From: an uncultured Acidimicrobiales bacterium
GTDB lineage: Bacteria; Actinomycetota; Acidimicrobiia; Acidimicrobiales; Hopanoidiivorantaceae
Length of the DNA: 64,000 nt
Direction: 5' to 3'
NCBI GenBank assembly: GCA_958295755.1
Contig: OY282367.1
Span: forward strand, 2,112,022 to 2,176,021
A program made the translations under genes and the position numbers. Under the pieces are notes generated by a model, which saw nothing but the letters and a program-made list of their open reading frames with translations, had not been told where the DNA came from and did not search any database. Below are positions 9,201-22,537 of the stretch, in pieces; positions within the stretch are counted from its first letter, which is position 1; each line of letters starts with the position of its first letter.

Positions 9201-12200
9201 ATGATTGATGTCAATGACTTCAGCAAGTTCCGCATCGGGCTAGCAGGCTCCGATGACATTAGAGGCTGGTCGCACGGCGAAGTGAAAAAGCCCGAGACCA
9301 TCAACTATCGAACTTTGAAGCCCGAAAAGGACGGCCTCTTCTGCGAAAAGATTTTCGGCCCAGCACGCGACTGGGAATGCCAGTGCGGACGCTACAAGCG
9401 AGTGCGCTTCAAGGGCATCATCTGTGAACTCTGTGGTGTGGAAGTCACCCGCTCAAAGGTTCGCCGCGAACGCATGGGGCACATAGAGTTGGCATCTCCA
9501 GTAGCTCATATCTGGTATCTGCGCGGCACTCGCTCCTGGATGACTTATCTTCTCATGGACACCGACAGCCGAGAAGACTTGAAGGCTACTCAGTTGGAGA
9601 AGGTCATCTATTTCTCGGCTTATCTAATCATCTCTGTAGAAGAAGAAGCCCGTATCCAGGAGATGCCTGAATTTGAAGCCGAGCTAGACGATCTGTGGCG
9701 AGACTACTCGCAAAACTGCCGTATCTATCGCAACCATCTGCTGTCGCTACGAGATCTCCACTATTTGCGCTTGGAAGCTGAGCTTGCCCAGATGGAAGAT
9801 ACAGCAGGCCGCGCCGGCGAATCTGATGTCGAACCTGCTGCCGTCACCAGATTACGCGAAGACTATAACCGTAGAGTCAAGAAGATCACCGATGAGATAG
9901 ACATTCTCACCGCCGAAATCAAAGAAATAGCAGAGCATCGCCTTGAGATGATACGCTCCCAAACCAGGCGTCTGGAAAATGAGATTGAAGAAGCCTCTGC
10001 GTCTGAAGATTCAGCCAAGCAGAGCATCTCTAAGCAGCTGGTCGAGGCTCTGGGAAATATCACCGACAAAAGCGAACAAATCCAAGCCCAGCTTGACATT
10101 CCCGAAGGTGAGCTAAAACCTAACGAGCCTGTGACCGATGACGGCAAAGCCAACCTGGAAGAAATCATAGAACAGCTTGAAGACTTCCGCACACAGCTCG
10201 CCTCGCAGCGAGACGAAGCCAAGATGGAAGAACGTTACTTGGAAGAGTTCGCTAAGCTACGCCCCCGCCAAGTCATAGAAGACCAAATACTTGAAGATGA
10301 GCTGAACTTTCGCTTCGGCGAACTATATGTCGCCAACATGGGCGCAGAGGCCATCTTGGAACTCATCGATCAAATAGATTTTGAAGCCGAAGAGGAACGG
10401 TTGCGCATTGCTTTGAACCCAACCAATGAGCAAAAGCCGCTTTCAGGACAACGGCGCGAAAAAGCCATAAAACGCCTAGAGATACTGAGTGCTTTCAACA
10501 GCCGCGACGAAAACGGCCGTCTCAGTAGCGATCCAAGCTCAATCATCTTAAATACCATCCCTGTCATCCCACCCGACTTACGCCCCATGGTGCAGTTAGA
10601 CGGCGGACGTTTCGCCACATCTGACCTCAATGATCTATACCGTCGCGTTATCAACCGCAATAATCGCCTCAAGAAGCTCTTAGAGATAGGCGCGCCCGGC
10701 ATCATCATCAATAACGAAAAGCGGATGCTGCAAAAATCCATAGACGCTCTGTTCGACAACGGGCGGCGTAGCAAGCCTGTGATGTCGCAAAACAATCGCC
10801 CCCTCAAGTCGCTGTCGGATATGTTGAAGGGCAAGCAAGGGCGATTTCGTCTTAACCTGCTAGGCAAGCGTGTGGACTATTCAGGAAGATCGGTTATCGT
10901 GGCTGGCCCATCTTTGAAGTTCCACCAGTGCGGCATTCCTCGCCTCATGGCACTTGAATTGTTCAAACCATTTATGATTCGCGAGCTTGAGAGGCGTGGT
11001 ATCGCTTCTTATATCAAGTCGGCCAAGCGCATGGTAGAAGACACTATCTCCGGGCGAGCCCGCCCTGTACCTACTGAGGATCCTTCGTATTCGTGGAGTG
11101 GTGACGACACGGTGTTCCAACTTCGCTCAGAGCAAGTTTGGGATGTGCTCAATGATGTTGTGAAAGAACATCCCGTGTTGCTGAACCGTGCTCCCACGCT
11201 TCACCGTCTGGGGATTCAGGCATTTGAGCCTGTGCTGGTGCATGGCAAAGCCATCCGCTTGCACCCCTTGGTCTGCACCGCTTTTAACGCCGACTTTGAC
11301 GGCGACCAGATGGCAGTGCACCTGCCTTTGTCATCTGAGGCTCGTGCCGAAGCAGAAGTGTTGATGCTATCTGCTCACAATCTTCTGTCGCCATCCAATG
11401 GTCGCCCTCTCGTGACGCCCACCCAGGACATGATCATCGGTGCCTACTACCTCACGCAAGCAGTCCCAGGAGCCGAAGGTGAAGGAAGAGTTTTCCGCAC
11501 GCGAGAGCAAGTGGAAAGAGCAGTAGAAGAAGACGGGCTTAGCATCCACGCTCTGATTGACTATCGCTCAGATGCTCTATTAGTCGAAGGCGGAAACATC
11601 TGGGGTAATGGCCAGATGTCTGAAAGCCAGGCACTTGAAAATCAGGCACTTGAAAATCAGGTATCTGAAAACTCTGCCTATATCCCTACGACTGCCGGTC
11701 GGGTCATCTTCAACGAAGTGTTGCCTGAAGACTTTCCGTTCGTGAATGAAAAGTTAGACCGCAGACAAGTAGGCGCACTAGTAGAAGACCTCGCCTACGA
11801 CTACTCTCGCTCCACCACCGCCGACAGCCTTGACGGGCTTAAGAGCCTCTGTTTCCACTGGGCTTCCAAGTCGGGAATCACAGTCTCGGTGGACGACATC
11901 AAAACACCTCCCGCCAAAACTTCCATTTTGGAGCGTTCAGAAGAAGAAGCCGAAAAGGTAGAGCGAAACTTCCGCCATGGCATCATCACCGACAGCGAAC
12001 GCCGCCAGCAGGAGGTAGAAATCTGGACAGAAGCCACCAACGCAGTGCGCCAACATCTTGAAGTTGACCTGCAGGCTGATCCTTTCAACCCGGTGGACAT
12101 GATGATCCGCTCAGGTGCTCGCAGCAACATGATGCAGGTGCGCCAGATCGCAGGCATGCGTGGTCTCGTGGCCAACCCGCGAGGCGACATGATACCTCGC

Positions 12201-13661
12201 CCGATCAAGTCCAACTTTAAGGAAGGTCTATCCACGCTGGAGTATTTCATCTCCACTCCGGGTGCTCGCAAAGGTCTAGTCGACACCGCTCTGCGAACGG
12301 CAGACTCTGGCTATCTCACCCGAAGGCTGGTAGATGTGGCTCAAGAAGTCATCATCAACGACATCAGTCCGTTTGATTCCGACCGTCCCGTGCCCTCGCT
12401 GCTTATAGATAATGTGCGGCCCGACACGCCAGAAGAGCGCACCCATTTGGAGTCGCGTCTCTTCGGGCGAGTGCTCGCCCAAGATATATCGCTCTCAGAC
12501 GGCACGATTTATTCCAAAGGCGAGATGGTTACCCACGAGATTATGGAACATCTGCGCGAAGACCCTGATGTTCAAGAAGTGCGGGTGCTGTCGCCTCTCA
12601 CTGACGACTCTGAATACGGTATCTCTGCCATGTCTTATGGAATGTCGCTAGCTACTGGCAAGCTCATTGAATTGGGTGAAGCAGTCGGGGTGATTGCGGC
12701 TCAGTCCATTGGCGAGCCGGGCACACAGCTCACCATGCGCACCTTCCACACCGGCGGTGTCGTGGGCAAAGACCTCGCCGACGGTCTTCCCAGAGTGGTG
12801 GAGCTGTTTGAGGCTCGTAGCCCCAAAGGCAAGGCTGTTGTGGCAGGAGCTTCAGGCACGGTGCACATAACCGAAGACGAAAGCTCCGATCGCACGGTCA
12901 CCATCTTACCGATGGGGGAGACCGAAGGCGAAAGCATCATCATTCCTCGCGGCCAGCGTTTGGAAGTGGAAGAAGGCCAAGAAGTAGTGGCTGGAGATGT
13001 GCTCGTGGAAGGCCCGCTTGACCCTAAAGAGCTACTTTCCATCAAGGGCATCAGAGCCACCCAGCAGTATCTGGTGGATCAAGTGCAGAAAGTCTATCGC
13101 GAGCAGGGTGTGTCTATTCACGACAAGCACATTGAAATCATCGTCCGTCAGATGACTAGACGAATCATCGTAGACAGCTCTGGCGACTCTGAGTTCTTGT
13201 CTGGGTCGGTAGCCGATGCCCGCAAGTATCGCGATGTGAACCGCCAACTCATGCAAGAGGGGAAAACACCTGCATCAGGCCGCCCTGAGATCATGGGTAT
13301 CACCAAGGCTTCGCTGGCTACCGATTCGTGGCTGTCAGCAGCTTCCTTCCAAGAGACCACCCGTGTGCTCACCGCGGCAGCTATAGCTTCTCGCAGTGAC
13401 GACCTGAAGGGTCTCAAAGAGAACATCGTCATTGGCAAGCTCATTCCTGCAGGCACTGGCGTGAGTGAATATCGCGAAATCGCACCCGAAGCCCCTGACT
13501 ATGTGCCGATGGAGTCGTTTGTTTCAGACGAGGAAGAGCTACGGCGAATCTTAGATCCCGGCGGCGAGATGATTGGCGAGGGAGGCCATTTGCGAGTTGT
13601 AGATACAGAAGGAATGGAAATGATCGGAGTGAGCGAAGGTATTCAAGAACAAGCTTCCTGA
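9201..13661 (+). CDS. rpoC: DNA-directed RNA polymerase subunit beta'
   Basis: Beta' subunit, 1486 residues, against roughly 1290-1330 in well-known actinobacteria. The N-terminal zinc site is C60, C62, C75 and C78. The catalytic NADFDGDQM is at 696-704, with the three Asp that bind Mg. Bridge-helix and trigger-loop sequences such as [16 protein letters not shown] are intact. Extra material includes a long heptad-like segment at about 200-345, about 30 residues after SAKRMVED at 610-645, and a tandem repeat near 806-824. ATG at 9201 follows GAGAGG. It is co-transcribed with rpoB. Confidence 0.98.
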   Translation: MIDVNDFSKFRIGLAGSDDIRGWSHGEVKKPETINYRTLKPEKDGLFCEKIFGPARDWECQCGRYKRVRFKGIICELCGVEVTRSKVRRERMGHIELASPVAHIWYLRGTRSWMTYLLMDTDSREDLKATQLEKVIYFSAYLIISVEEEARIQEMPEFEAELDDLWRDYSQNCRIYRNHLLSLRDLHYLRLEAELAQMEDTAGRAGESDVEPAAVTRLREDYNRRVKKITDEIDILTAEIKEIAEHRLEMIRSQTRRLENEIEEASASEDSAKQSISKQLVEALGNITDKSEQIQAQLDIPEGELKPNEPVTDDGKANLEEIIEQLEDFRTQLASQRDEAKMEERYLEEFAKLRPRQVIEDQILEDELNFRFGELYVANMGAEAILELIDQIDFEAEEERLRIALNPTNEQKPLSGQRREKAIKRLEILSAFNSRDENGRLSSDPSSIILNTIPVIPPDLRPMVQLDGGRFATSDLNDLYRRVINRNNRLKKLLEIGAPGIIINNEKRMLQKSIDALFDNGRRSKPVMSQNNRPLKSLSDMLKGKQGRFRLNLLGKRVDYSGRSVIVAGPSLKFHQCGIPRLMALELFKPFMIRELERRGIASYIKSAKRMVEDTISGRARPVPTEDPSYSWSGDDTVFQLRSEQVWDVLNDVVKEHPVLLNRAPTLHRLGIQAFEPVLVHGKAIRLHPLVCTAFNADFDGDQMAVHLPLSSEARAEAEVLMLSAHNLLSPSNGRPLVTPTQDMIIGAYYLTQAVPGAEGEGRVFRTREQVERAVEEDGLSIHALIDYRSDALLVEGGNIWGNGQMSESQALENQALENQVSENSAYIPTTAGRVIFNEVLPEDFPFVNEKLDRRQVGALVEDLAYDYSRSTTADSLDGLKSLCFHWASKSGITVSVDDIKTPPAKTSILERSEEEAEKVERNFRHGIITDSERRQQEVEIWTEATNAVRQHLEVDLQADPFNPVDMMIRSGARSNMMQVRQIAGMRGLVANPRGDMIPRPIKSNFKEGLSTLEYFISTPGARKGLVDTALRTADSGYLTRRLVDVAQEVIINDISPFDSDRPVPSLLIDNVRPDTPEERTHLESRLFGRVLAQDISLSDGTIYSKGEMVTHEIMEHLREDPDVQEVRVLSPLTDDSEYGISAMSYGMSLATGKLIELGEAVGVIAAQSIGEPGTQLTMRTFHTGGVVGKDLADGLPRVVELFEARSPKGKAVVAGASGTVHITEDESSDRTVTILPMGETEGESIIIPRGQRLEVEEGQEVVAGDVLVEGPLDPKELLSIKGIRATQQYLVDQVQKVYREQGVSIHDKHIEIIVRQMTRRIIVDSSGDSEFLSGSVADARKYRDVNRQLMQEGKTPASGRPEIMGITKASLATDSWLSAASFQETTRVLTAAAIASRSDDLKGLKENIVIGKLIPAGTGVSEYREIAPEAPDYVPMESFVSDEEELRRILDPGGEMIGEGGHLRVVDTEGMEMIGVSEGIQEQAS
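11617..11673 (+). repeat. 15-base tandem repeats inside rpoC
   Basis: Three or so degenerate copies of AGGCACTTGAAAATC encode repeated [10 protein letters not shown] peptides in RpoC. The frame is kept, and the flanking residues match conserved beta' sequence on both sides, so this is an inserted hydrophilic loop. Confidence 0.75.
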
Positions 13662-13682
13662 ACAAGTTGCTAAATGTGTTGC

Positions 13683-13725
13683 GACACTCTAGGATGAGTG
13701 TCGGGGAAACTTTTCTTTTGTTTCT
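13683..13725 (+). terminator. Candidate terminator after rpoC
   Basis: GACACTC (13683-13689) pairs perfectly with GAGTGTC (13696-13702) around a six-base loop. The T-rich stretch CTTTTCTTTTGTTTCTTT starts seven bases further on. The gap between stem and T tract is larger than in a textbook terminator, so termination may be partial, with rpsL still reached by read-through. Confidence 0.4.
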
Positions 13726-13844
13726 TTATGCTTTGCGAGCAAATTGCCTGCAAGAGATACCGAAGCAAGAGAACGCAGAGATACTGAACACAAGGATACT
13801 GAACGCAAGGATATCGAACCTAGAGAACCCAACAGAAAATAGCT

Positions 13845-14213
13845 ATGCCAACAATTCAACAGCTAGTCCGCAAAGGGCGTAAAGCTAAAACCAGAAAAGA
13901 GAAGATGCCTGCCCTCAAGGGTTCTCCTCAACGCAGGGGAGTGTGCACCCGCGTCTATACCACCACACCTAAGAAGCCCAACTCAGCTATGCGCAAAGTT
14001 GCACGAGTGCGCCTCACCAGCGGTATGGAAGTTACTGCTTATATCCCTGGCGAAGGCCACAATCTTCAAGAGCACTCTATCGTGTTGGTGCGCGGCGGAC
14101 GAGTGCGCGATCTGCCGGGTGTGCGCTGCAAGATCATTCGCGGCACTCTCGATTCCAGCGGTGTAGACGGTCGTCAGCAAGCTCGCAGTCGCTATGGCGT
14201 GAAGAAATCGTAG
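13845..14213 (+). CDS. rpsL: 30S ribosomal protein S12
   Basis: Decoding-centre protein, 122 residues. The loop [11 protein letters not shown] at 41-51 and the [14 protein letters not shown] segment carry wild-type residues at the positions where streptomycin resistance mutations usually occur. ATG at 13845 has no clear ribosome binding site; the upstream spacer has duplicated AGGATACTGAAC-like units. It is first of the rpsL-rpsG-fusA group. Confidence 0.97.
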   Translation: MPTIQQLVRKGRKAKTRKEKMPALKGSPQRRGVCTRVYTTTPKKPNSAMRKVARVRLTSGMEVTAYIPGEGHNLQEHSIVLVRGGRVRDLPGVRCKIIRGTLDSSGVDGRQQARSRYGVKKS

Positions 14214-14308
14214 TTTTGACTCCACAGCACCTTTAGAACAGCACTTTCAGAAACAGCACTTTCAGAAACAACTCTCCAGTAAACACTCTCCCAGAAGGAT
14301 ATTGTCTC

Positions 14309-14779
14309 ATGCCACGCAAAGGACCAGTCGCTAGACGCGAGCTACCTCCTGATCCGGTATACGATTCGGTGCTCGTTACGCAGCTGGTGAACAAAGTGCT
14401 CACACGCGGTAAACGAACCTTGGCCGAAAGGATTGTTTATGACGCCATGGACATCGTCTCTAAGAAAAGCCGCCGCAATCCCGTAGAAATACTGGAAACC
14501 GCGGTAGAAAATGTCCGCCCAGCTCTGGAGGTGCGTAGCAGACGCGTAGGTGGTGCCACATATCAAGTGCCAATGGATGTGCGCCCTCGCCGTCAGCTAA
14601 CTCTCACCATTCGCTGGCTAGTCAACTACTCCAGAGATCGACGTGAACACACAATGGCCGAACGCCTAGCTAACGAACTACTAGATGCTGCTAACGGCGA
14701 TGGGGCATCGGTGCGTCGCCGTGAAGAACTCCATAGAATGGCTGAGTCGAACAAAGCATTCGCACACTACCGCTGGTAG
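14309..14779 (+). CDS. rpsG: 30S ribosomal protein S7
   Basis: Head-assembly protein of the small subunit, 156 residues, normal length. Recognised by the N-terminal [18 protein letters not shown], the [20 protein letters not shown] central segment and the [13 protein letters not shown] helix. ATG at 14309 follows AGAAGGA. The spacer before it contains a duplicated AGCACTTTCAGAAAC unit. Confidence 0.97.
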   Translation: MPRKGPVARRELPPDPVYDSVLVTQLVNKVLTRGKRTLAERIVYDAMDIVSKKSRRNPVEILETAVENVRPALEVRSRRVGGATYQVPMDVRPRRQLTLTIRWLVNYSRDRREHTMAERLANELLDAANGDGASVRRREELHRMAESNKAFAHYRW

Positions 14780-14821
14780 GTATCTGCGAGATATTGCTGA
14801 GACATTGTCGAGAATATTATT

Positions 14822-16903
<2,082 letters not shown>

Positions 16904-16984
16904 CAAATCGAAGACATAAACATCAGCACAAATATAACAGCCGCAAATATAACAGCAAAGACAATCTCCCAGAAGGTAGCAAAG

Positions 16985-17302
16985 ATGGCCACAGGACAAA
17001 AGATTCGTATTCGCCTCAAGGCGTACGACCACGAGATTATAGATCAATCAGCAAAAAAGATTGTGGAGACAGCCAAGCGCACTCAAGCCGATGTGCGAGC
17101 AGTTCCCTTGCCTACTCAGAAGCACCGCTTCACCGTCATTCGCTCACCCCACAAAGACAAAGACAGCAGAGAACACTTTGAGATGCGTATCCACAAGCGA
17201 CTGCTGGATATTTTGAACCCCACCCCCAAGACGGTGGATTCGCTGCAGCGGTTGGATTTGCCTGCCGGTGTTGACATAGAGATTAAAATCCAGAAAATTT
17301 GA
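16985..17302 (+). CDS. rpsJ: 30S ribosomal protein S10
   Basis: S10, 105 residues, also the NusE antitermination factor that binds NusB and NusG. Typical sequence: [36 protein letters not shown] and the [20 protein letters not shown] end. ATG follows AGAAGG. It starts the S10 cluster directly after fusA. Confidence 0.97.
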   Translation: MATGQKIRIRLKAYDHEIIDQSAKKIVETAKRTQADVRAVPLPTQKHRFTVIRSPHKDKDSREHFEMRIHKRLLDILNPTPKTVDSLQRLDLPAGVDIEIKIQKI

Positions 17303-17369
17303 AAGAGAATTTGAGACCAGAAATAGCTGAAAACCAGAAACAGCAAAAAAAGAAACAGCAGAAAAAACA

Positions 17370-18005
17370 ATGACAGAGAAAGCAATTGTTGGCAAGAAGA
17401 TGGGTATGACCCATGTCTGGGACGAATCCCAGCGCGTCACGCCCGTGACTGTGCTCAAGGTCTCGCCTTGTCGCGTGGTGCAGGTGAAGCGACCTGAAGG
17501 AGATGGCTACAGCGCACTCCAAGTCACCTGGGGCAGTCGCGATCCTGAGAAGTTGAATAAGCCTGAGTTAGGACATTTTGAGCGATCAGAAGTGAAACCG
17601 GGAGATTCGCTAGTGGAGTTACGGCTTGAAGATGTGAGCGAATACGAAATAGGTCAAGAATTCGGCGTAGAGATACTGGAAGCAGGCGAGAAAGTAGATG
17701 TAACAGCGGTGAGCAAGGGGAAAGGTTTTGCGGGGGTGATGAAGCGGCACGGTTTCAAGGGTCAGGGGGCTTCGCACGGGGTACACAAGGCACATAGAAA
17801 GCCAGGGGCTGTGGGGCAATGCGCCACTCCCTCTCGGGTATTTCAAGGCAAGAAACTTCCCGGTCGTATGGGGGCTGACAAAGTCACCACTCTAAATTTG
17901 CGGGTAGTTGAAGCTGACGCAGAGCGAGAGCTACTGCTTGTGAAAGGCTCGGTTCCTGGCCCTAGAGGCGGAGTTGTGGTCATACGCGACGCGGTCAAGG
18001 CATAA
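17370..18005 (+). CDS. rplC: 50S ribosomal protein L3
   Basis: Large-subunit assembly protein reaching the peptidyl-transferase centre, 211 residues. It begins GKKMGMTHVWDE and contains KGKGFAGVMKRHGFKGQGAS and GAVGQCATPSRVFQGKKLPG, the loop whose Gln is methylated by PrmB in E. coli. It is preceded by a purine-rich repetitive spacer (AAACAGCAAAAAAAGAAACAG) that could act in ribosome binding, although no classic site is seen. Confidence 0.97.
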   Translation: MTEKAIVGKKMGMTHVWDESQRVTPVTVLKVSPCRVVQVKRPEGDGYSALQVTWGSRDPEKLNKPELGHFERSEVKPGDSLVELRLEDVSEYEIGQEFGVEILEAGEKVDVTAVSKGKGFAGVMKRHGFKGQGASHGVHKAHRKPGAVGQCATPSRVFQGKKLPGRMGADKVTTLNLRVVEADAERELLLVKGSVPGPRGGVVVIRDAVKA

Positions 18006-18009
18006 GACA

Positions 18010-18705
18010 ATGGCGAATTCCCAGAATTTAGAAGTTACCGTACTGGATTCGCGTACCGGTGACTCGGTAGGTAAGGCGGTTTTAGATGCTGAGCTTTTTG
18101 GCATCACCCCGAATGTGAGTGTGATGCATCAAGTAGTAACTGCTCAGCTCGGTGCCAAACGACAAGGCAGCCACAACACCAAAACACGTTCTGAAGTGCG
18201 CGGAGGTAGTTCAAAGCCTTGGCGACAAAAAGGCACCGGGCGTGCTCGACACGGCTCCATCAGGTCTCCGCAATGGCGTGGCGGTGGCGTGGCGCACGGC
18301 CCTAAGCCACGCGATTACAGCCAGCGTACTCCTAAGAAGATGGTTCGCTTGGCCCTGCGCTCCGCGCTTTCCGACAGGGCAGCTAGTGGCGATGTGATAG
18401 TTGTGAACGATTGGAACTTTGAGCAACCCAAAACCAGTGAAGCTTTGCAACGCCTAGCTACTATCGGAGCAGACGGGCGAGTGCTGGTGGTGTTGCCCAA
18501 AGACGAAACTAACGCTTGGCGTAGCTTCGCTAATCTGCAGCGAGTTCACACCTTAGCCCCAGATCAGATCAACTGCTACGACATCATGGTGAGCGATGTG
18601 GCGGTTTTCACCGAAGATTGCCTCCCCAGCAGTGCCGCTGGCAATAGTAGTTCCACTGAGAGTATTGCTGACAGCTCCACTGATAAGGCAGAGGTGCCAG
18701 CATGA
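18010..18705 (+). CDS. rplD: 50S ribosomal protein L4
   Basis: L4, 231 residues, lines the nascent peptide tunnel with the loop [15 protein letters not shown]; the tunnel-tip residues look wild type. In enterobacteria L4 represses its own operon. ATG at 18010, four bases after the rplC stop, gives the expected N-terminus. The last 25 or so residues are Ser/Asp-rich and absent from most homologues. The gene overlaps rplW by four bases. Confidence 0.96.
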   Translation: MANSQNLEVTVLDSRTGDSVGKAVLDAELFGITPNVSVMHQVVTAQLGAKRQGSHNTKTRSEVRGGSSKPWRQKGTGRARHGSIRSPQWRGGGVAHGPKPRDYSQRTPKKMVRLALRSALSDRAASGDVIVVNDWNFEQPKTSEALQRLATIGADGRVLVVLPKDETNAWRSFANLQRVHTLAPDQINCYDIMVSDVAVFTEDCLPSSAAGNSSSTESIADSSTDKAEVPA

Positions 18706-18992
18706 ACGATCCACGCGATGTCATTTTGGAACCGGTCTTGAGCGAGAAGTCCTACGGGCTGATTGAGAGAGGTGTCTATACCTTCCGCGTCCATCCCAAA
18801 TCTACGAAGCCTGAAATAAAAGACGCTGTGGAAGAGATATTCAATGTGAGGGTGCAAAAGGTCAACACTTTGCGGCGCAAAGGCAAGCGTGTACGGAATC
18901 GCCGAAACTTCAGCTACGGACGCAAACCCAGCACCAAACGTGCTGTCGTGACGCTACACGCAGGCGACAGCATCCAGATGTTCGATCTATAA
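18702..18992 (+). CDS. rplW: 50S ribosomal protein L23
   Basis: Tunnel-exit protein that docks trigger factor and SRP, 96 residues. The start [20 protein letters not shown] and the loop [19 protein letters not shown] are family-typical. ATG overlaps the rplD stop (ATGA), so translation is coupled. Confidence 0.96.
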   Translation: MNDPRDVILEPVLSEKSYGLIERGVYTFRVHPKSTKPEIKDAVEEIFNVRVQKVNTLRRKGKRVRNRRNFSYGRKPSTKRAVVTLHAGDSIQMFDL

Positions 18993-19027
18993 GCAGAGAT
19001 ACAGCAAGAATTTAAGGCAGACGAGAG

Positions 19028-19855
19028 ATGGCTATCAGAAGACGAAACCCGACCAGCCCAGGCAGGCGTTTCCAGACCTCTCACGATTTCTCCGAAATCA
19101 CCGCTACAAAGCCTCATAAGCCTCTGCTTGCTCCTCGCCGTTCCACAGGCGGACGTAATAATCTAGGCCGCAAGACTGCCCGGCATCGTGGTGGCGGTCA
19201 CCGAAGGCGTTACCGCATCATTGATTTCAGGCGCAACAAAGTTGGCGTGCCGGCAACTGTCGCCACCATAGAATACGACCCCAACCGCACTTGTCGCATC
19301 GCTTTGTTGCACTACCACGATGGAGAAAAACGTTATATTCTGGCCCCTCAAGGTCTGAAAGTGGGCGATGTGCTGCAAGCCGGCAAAGGTTCAGAAATAC
19401 GCCCCGGCAATGCTATGTCTCTGCGGTTTATTCCCACAGGAACGGTCATACATAATGTAGAGCTCATCCCGGGGGGTGGCGCAAAGTTGGCTCGTAGCGC
19501 AGGTGCCAGCGTGCAGCTCATGGCCAAAGAAGGCAAATACGCAACCTTGCGTTTGCCAAGTAGCGAAATGCGTCGAGTAGAGCTGGAGTGTTGCGCCACT
19601 ATTGGATCCATCGGCAACTCCGAACACGAGCTTTTGAAGATAGGCAAAGCCGGTCGCAATCGCTGGAAAGGTGTCCGCCCTCAAACTCGCGGTGTAGCAA
19701 TGAACCCTATTGACCATCCTCTAGGCGGCGGTGAAGGCAAAAGCTCAGGAGGTCGCCATCCCGTATCACCTTGGGGCAAACGGGAAGCCCGCACTCGCAA
19801 TCATAAAAAGAAGTCGTCCGATCTCATCATCCGTCGTCGCCGCAGTCGCAAGTAG
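19028..19855 (+). CDS. rplB: 50S ribosomal protein L2
   Basis: Largest core protein of the 50S, 275 residues, needed for subunit joining and peptidyl transfer. It contains [20 protein letters not shown] and the near-invariant [19 protein letters not shown], including the conserved His of the peptidyl-transferase region. ATG at 19028 follows GACGAGAG. Confidence 0.98.
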   Translation: MAIRRRNPTSPGRRFQTSHDFSEITATKPHKPLLAPRRSTGGRNNLGRKTARHRGGGHRRRYRIIDFRRNKVGVPATVATIEYDPNRTCRIALLHYHDGEKRYILAPQGLKVGDVLQAGKGSEIRPGNAMSLRFIPTGTVIHNVELIPGGGAKLARSAGASVQLMAKEGKYATLRLPSSEMRRVELECCATIGSIGNSEHELLKIGKAGRNRWKGVRPQTRGVAMNPIDHPLGGGEGKSSGGRHPVSPWGKREARTRNHKKKSSDLIIRRRRSRK

Positions 19856-19885
19856 TACCCCAGATAAAGGCAGGAAATTTAAGTC

Positions 19886-20152
19886 ATGGCAAGAAGTCTT
19901 AAGAAAGGCCCTTTCGTAGACCCACACCTTCTGAAGAAGGTCGACGCGCTCAATGAGTCGGGCGATAAGTCGGTCATCAAAACCTGGTCTCGCCGTTCCA
20001 CAGTCATCCCCGATATGGTTGGTCACAACATCGCCGTTCACGACGGTCGTCGCCATGTGACTATCTACATCACCGAATCTATGGTGGGTCACAAGCTCGG
20101 CGAGTTCGCCCCTACCCGTACCTTCCGGTCACACGCTGGCGGCAGTCGCTGA
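19886..20152 (+). CDS. rpsS: 30S ribosomal protein S19
   Basis: Small-subunit head protein, 88 residues, slightly shorter than usual at the C-terminus. It reads [19 protein letters not shown] and later [16 protein letters not shown], both standard. ATG follows AGGAAATTTAAGTC. It lies between rplB and rplV as in all S10 operons. Confidence 0.97.
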   Translation: MARSLKKGPFVDPHLLKKVDALNESGDKSVIKTWSRRSTVIPDMVGHNIAVHDGRRHVTIYITESMVGHKLGEFAPTRTFRSHAGGSR

Positions 20153-20190
20153 AACAGAAGTAAGAAGCTGGAATAGAGGTATAAGAAGCT

Positions 20191-20955
20191 ATGGTTCTGC
20201 AGTACAGCCGCCCAGGCGCACATGCGTCGGTTCGTAATATCCGCGTGTCGGCTTTCAAGGCGCGTCCCGTGTTGCGTTTGATTCAGGGCCAATCCTACGA
20301 AGAGGCTTTGGAGATTTTGAAGTTCTGCGACCGAGGTGCCGCCGATGTGATAGTCAAGTGCCTGCGCTCTGCGGCAGCCAATGCTGAACACAACGATGGT
20401 ATTGACCCTGAAGAAACTTTCGTGAGTTCCTGCTTTGCCGACGAAGGCCCCACCATTCGTCGCTGGCGGCCTCGTGCCAGAGGCAGGGCTACTCGCATTC
20501 ACAAGCGGACTTGCCATATAACTATTCAGCTGGAACGCTACACCCCAGTAGAGCTGGCGGAAATGACCGCAAGAGAATCTTCTGCGTCTTCTGCGTCTGC
20601 CGAAGCAAGGCGCAGACGAGTGGCAGCTAGTCGTGGGGAGGAGAATTTGGATGATGAAGTTATGGAGGGGGAAGTTGTGGATGAGGGAGTTGTGGATGAA
20701 GAGGTTTCAGAGGATGAAGAAATTCTGGAAGAAGGTTTAGATGCCGGTGAAGTTGTGGAGGAGGAAGTTTTAGAGGATGAAGAGAGTCTGGATGCTGAGG
20801 AAAACTTAGAGAGTGAAGAAGTTGTGGAAGATGAAGAGAGTCCGGGAGAAGTTTTAGAGGGCGAAGAAGTCTCCGATATGCCAGCACTATCGCAAGCTCA
20901 AAATGATACCGAAAAACAAGATGCTGAGAAAAAAGAAAAGGGCGAGGATTCATAA
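20191..20955 (+). CDS. rplV: 50S ribosomal protein L22 with a long acidic C-terminal tail
   Basis: The first 115 or so residues are ordinary L22: [20 protein letters not shown], then the tunnel loop [20 protein letters not shown]. Ordinary bacterial L22 stops near here. In this gene a further 125 or so residues follow, rich in Glu, Asp and Val, built from degenerate EEVxEDEE-type repeats and ending in a Lys/Glu stretch. The frame is open and runs straight into rpsC with a one-base TAATG overlap, so the tail belongs to the gene. L22 lies at the tunnel exit, so the tail should project from the ribosome surface; its function is unknown. Confidence 0.95.
   Translation: MVLQYSRPGAHASVRNIRVSAFKARPVLRLIQGQSYEEALEILKFCDRGAADVIVKCLRSAAANAEHNDGIDPEETFVSSCFADEGPTIRRWRPRARGRATRIHKRTCHITIQLERYTPVELAEMTARESSASSASAEARRRRVAASRGEENLDDEVMEGEVVDEGVVDEEVSEDEEILEEGLDAGEVVEEEVLEDEESLDAEENLESEEVVEDEESPGEVLEGEEVSDMPALSQAQNDTEKQDAEKKEKGEDS
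20578..20952 (+). repeat. Degenerate acidic repeat region of rplV
   Basis: GA-rich DNA with repeated GATGAAGAG, GAAGTTGTGGA and GAGGAAGTT words encodes the acidic tail of L22. Units vary in length and sequence but keep the frame. The strong purine bias and repeat structure contrast with the preceding L22 core. Confidence 0.7.
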
Positions 20956-21833
20956 TGGGTCAGAAAGTCAATCCTTACGGATTCCGGCTAGGAGTCACCA
21001 CCGACTGGAAGTCCAGGTGGTTTGCCACACGGAAAGAATACTCCGCGTTCGTGGTAGAAGACTGGAAAATCCGCTCCCACATCATGGATAGGTTGCCACA
21101 CGCCGCCATCAGCCGTATAGAAGTAGAGCGTACGCGAGACAGGTTACGCATAGATATCCATACAGCCCGCCCCGGTATCGTTATCGGACGGCGAGGTAGC
21201 GAAGCCGACCAGCTACGTTCTGACCTAACGGCACTCACTAACAACCCTCAGATTCAGATCAATATCCAAGAGATCAAGCAGCCTGAATTTGATGCCGCCC
21301 TCATCGCCCAAGGCATCGCCGACCAGCTTGTCGGTAGAGTGGCTTTTCGCCGTGCCATGAAGCGGGCAGTCCAGAACGCTCAGAAGGCAGGCGCATTGGG
21401 CATCCGAGTGCAGTGCTCAGGACGTCTTGGAGGCTCTGAAATGGCGCGAACCGAATGGTACAGAGAAGGCCGCGTGCCTCTCCACACCCTGCGCGCTGAC
21501 ATAGATTACGGCTTTCGCGAAGCCCACACAACTTACGGTCGCATCGGCATCAAGGTGTGGATTTATCGAGGTGAAATCCTCCCTTATAAGTTGGCATCAG
21601 ATGAAAAAATCACTCGTGAAGCAGCCATGGCAGCCGGTGAGACTTCTGGCAGACAGGTGGTCTCCACCTCTGAGATTGTCTCCAGTGCTACCGAGTTAGA
21701 CGAAGTGGCACCGCTCGTAGGCAAAGCTTCAGACGAATTTGAACGCCTGCTTGAAGCCGAAGAAGAAATAGAACGAGCTGCCTCGCGCGAGCGTCGTGAT
21801 GGCGGAACTACCCACTTCCGCCCGGAGGACTGA
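20955..21833 (+). CDS. rpsC: 30S ribosomal protein S3
   Basis: mRNA-entry protein with helicase activity at the ribosome, 292 residues. The KH domain motif GRRGSEAD is near residues 77-84, and the C-terminal domain has [20 protein letters not shown]. About 60 extra residues at the end are charged ([17 protein letters not shown]). The start ATG overlaps the rplV stop by one base. Confidence 0.97.
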   Translation: MGQKVNPYGFRLGVTTDWKSRWFATRKEYSAFVVEDWKIRSHIMDRLPHAAISRIEVERTRDRLRIDIHTARPGIVIGRRGSEADQLRSDLTALTNNPQIQINIQEIKQPEFDAALIAQGIADQLVGRVAFRRAMKRAVQNAQKAGALGIRVQCSGRLGGSEMARTEWYREGRVPLHTLRADIDYGFREAHTTYGRIGIKVWIYRGEILPYKLASDEKITREAAMAAGETSGRQVVSTSEIVSSATELDEVAPLVGKASDEFERLLEAEEEIERAASRERRDGGTTHFRPED

Positions 21834-21836
21834 GCC

Positions 21837-22253
21837 ATGTTAATGCCTAAAAAAGTCAAGCACCGCAAACACCATCGCGGTCGTACGAGAGGCACCGCCA
21901 AAGGCGGCACCGCACTCGTAGCCGGCGACTACGGCATTCAAGCCCTCGCCCCCGGCTGGATCACAGCGCGCCAAATAGAAGCTGCCCGTATTGCCATGAC
22001 CCGCCATGTGCGTCGCGGTGGCAAAGTCTGGATCAATATCTTCCCCGACAAGCCAGTAACCCAAAAGCCTGCTGAGACTCGTATGGGATCGGGCAAAGGA
22101 AACCCAGAAAAATGGGTAGCCGTAGTGAAGCCTGGTCGCATCCTCTTTGAGCTTTCCTATTCTGATCGAGATATTGCCCGTGCGGCCATAGACAGGGCCA
22201 TCCAGAAGCTACCGATAAAAGCCAGGTTTGTAGAAAGAAGAACAGGAATCTAA
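21837..22253 (+). CDS. rplP: 50S ribosomal protein L16
   Basis: L16, 138 residues, contacts A-site tRNA and organises the 50S. The start [15 protein letters not shown] and the segment [21 protein letters not shown] are typical. ATG at 21837 is eight bases after GGAGG; the in-frame ATG at 21843 is less well placed. It is followed by rpmC after two bases. Confidence 0.97.
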   Translation: MLMPKKVKHRKHHRGRTRGTAKGGTALVAGDYGIQALAPGWITARQIEAARIAMTRHVRRGGKVWINIFPDKPVTQKPAETRMGSGKGNPEKWVAVVKPGRILFELSYSDRDIARAAIDRAIQKLPIKARFVERRTGI

Positions 22254-22255
22254 CT

Positions 22256-22537
22256 ATGGCACGCCACTTAACCGACCTAACCGACAACGATCTCCACGAG
22301 AAACTAGACGAAGCCAAGGACGACGTATTCAACCTTCGTTTCCAAAGTGTTATCGGGCAACTAGACAACAACTCACTGCTCAAGCAGAAGAAAAAAGAAG
22401 TTGCACGAATTCTCACCGAGCTGCGTATGAGAGAAATCGCTCAAGCCGAACAGATCGAAGTTCTAACTGCGGCCAGCAGCCCAGCCAGCAGCAACACAGC
22501 CAATAATACTGACATCAGCGAGGCAGACGATGACTGA
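22256..22537 (+). CDS. rpmC: 50S ribosomal protein L29
   Basis: Tunnel-exit protein, 93 residues, longer than the usual 60-75. The helical-hairpin core (LTDLTDNDLHEKLDEAKDDV to LTELRMREI) is followed by a Ser/Asn/Asp-rich tail of about 25 residues ending EADDD. It overlaps rpsQ by eight bases. Confidence 0.95.
   Translation: MARHLTDLTDNDLHEKLDEAKDDVFNLRFQSVIGQLDNNSLLKQKKKEVARILTELRMREIAQAEQIEVLTAASSPASSNTANNTDISEADDD

Noticed and set aside
13667..13882. 71-residue frame between rpoC and rpsL
   Set aside because: It overlaps the candidate terminator and the start of rpsL, and reflects the repetitive spacer.
20578..20952. CRISPR-like array in rplV
   Set aside because: The repeats are degenerate, variable in length, lack unique spacers and are in frame with L22.
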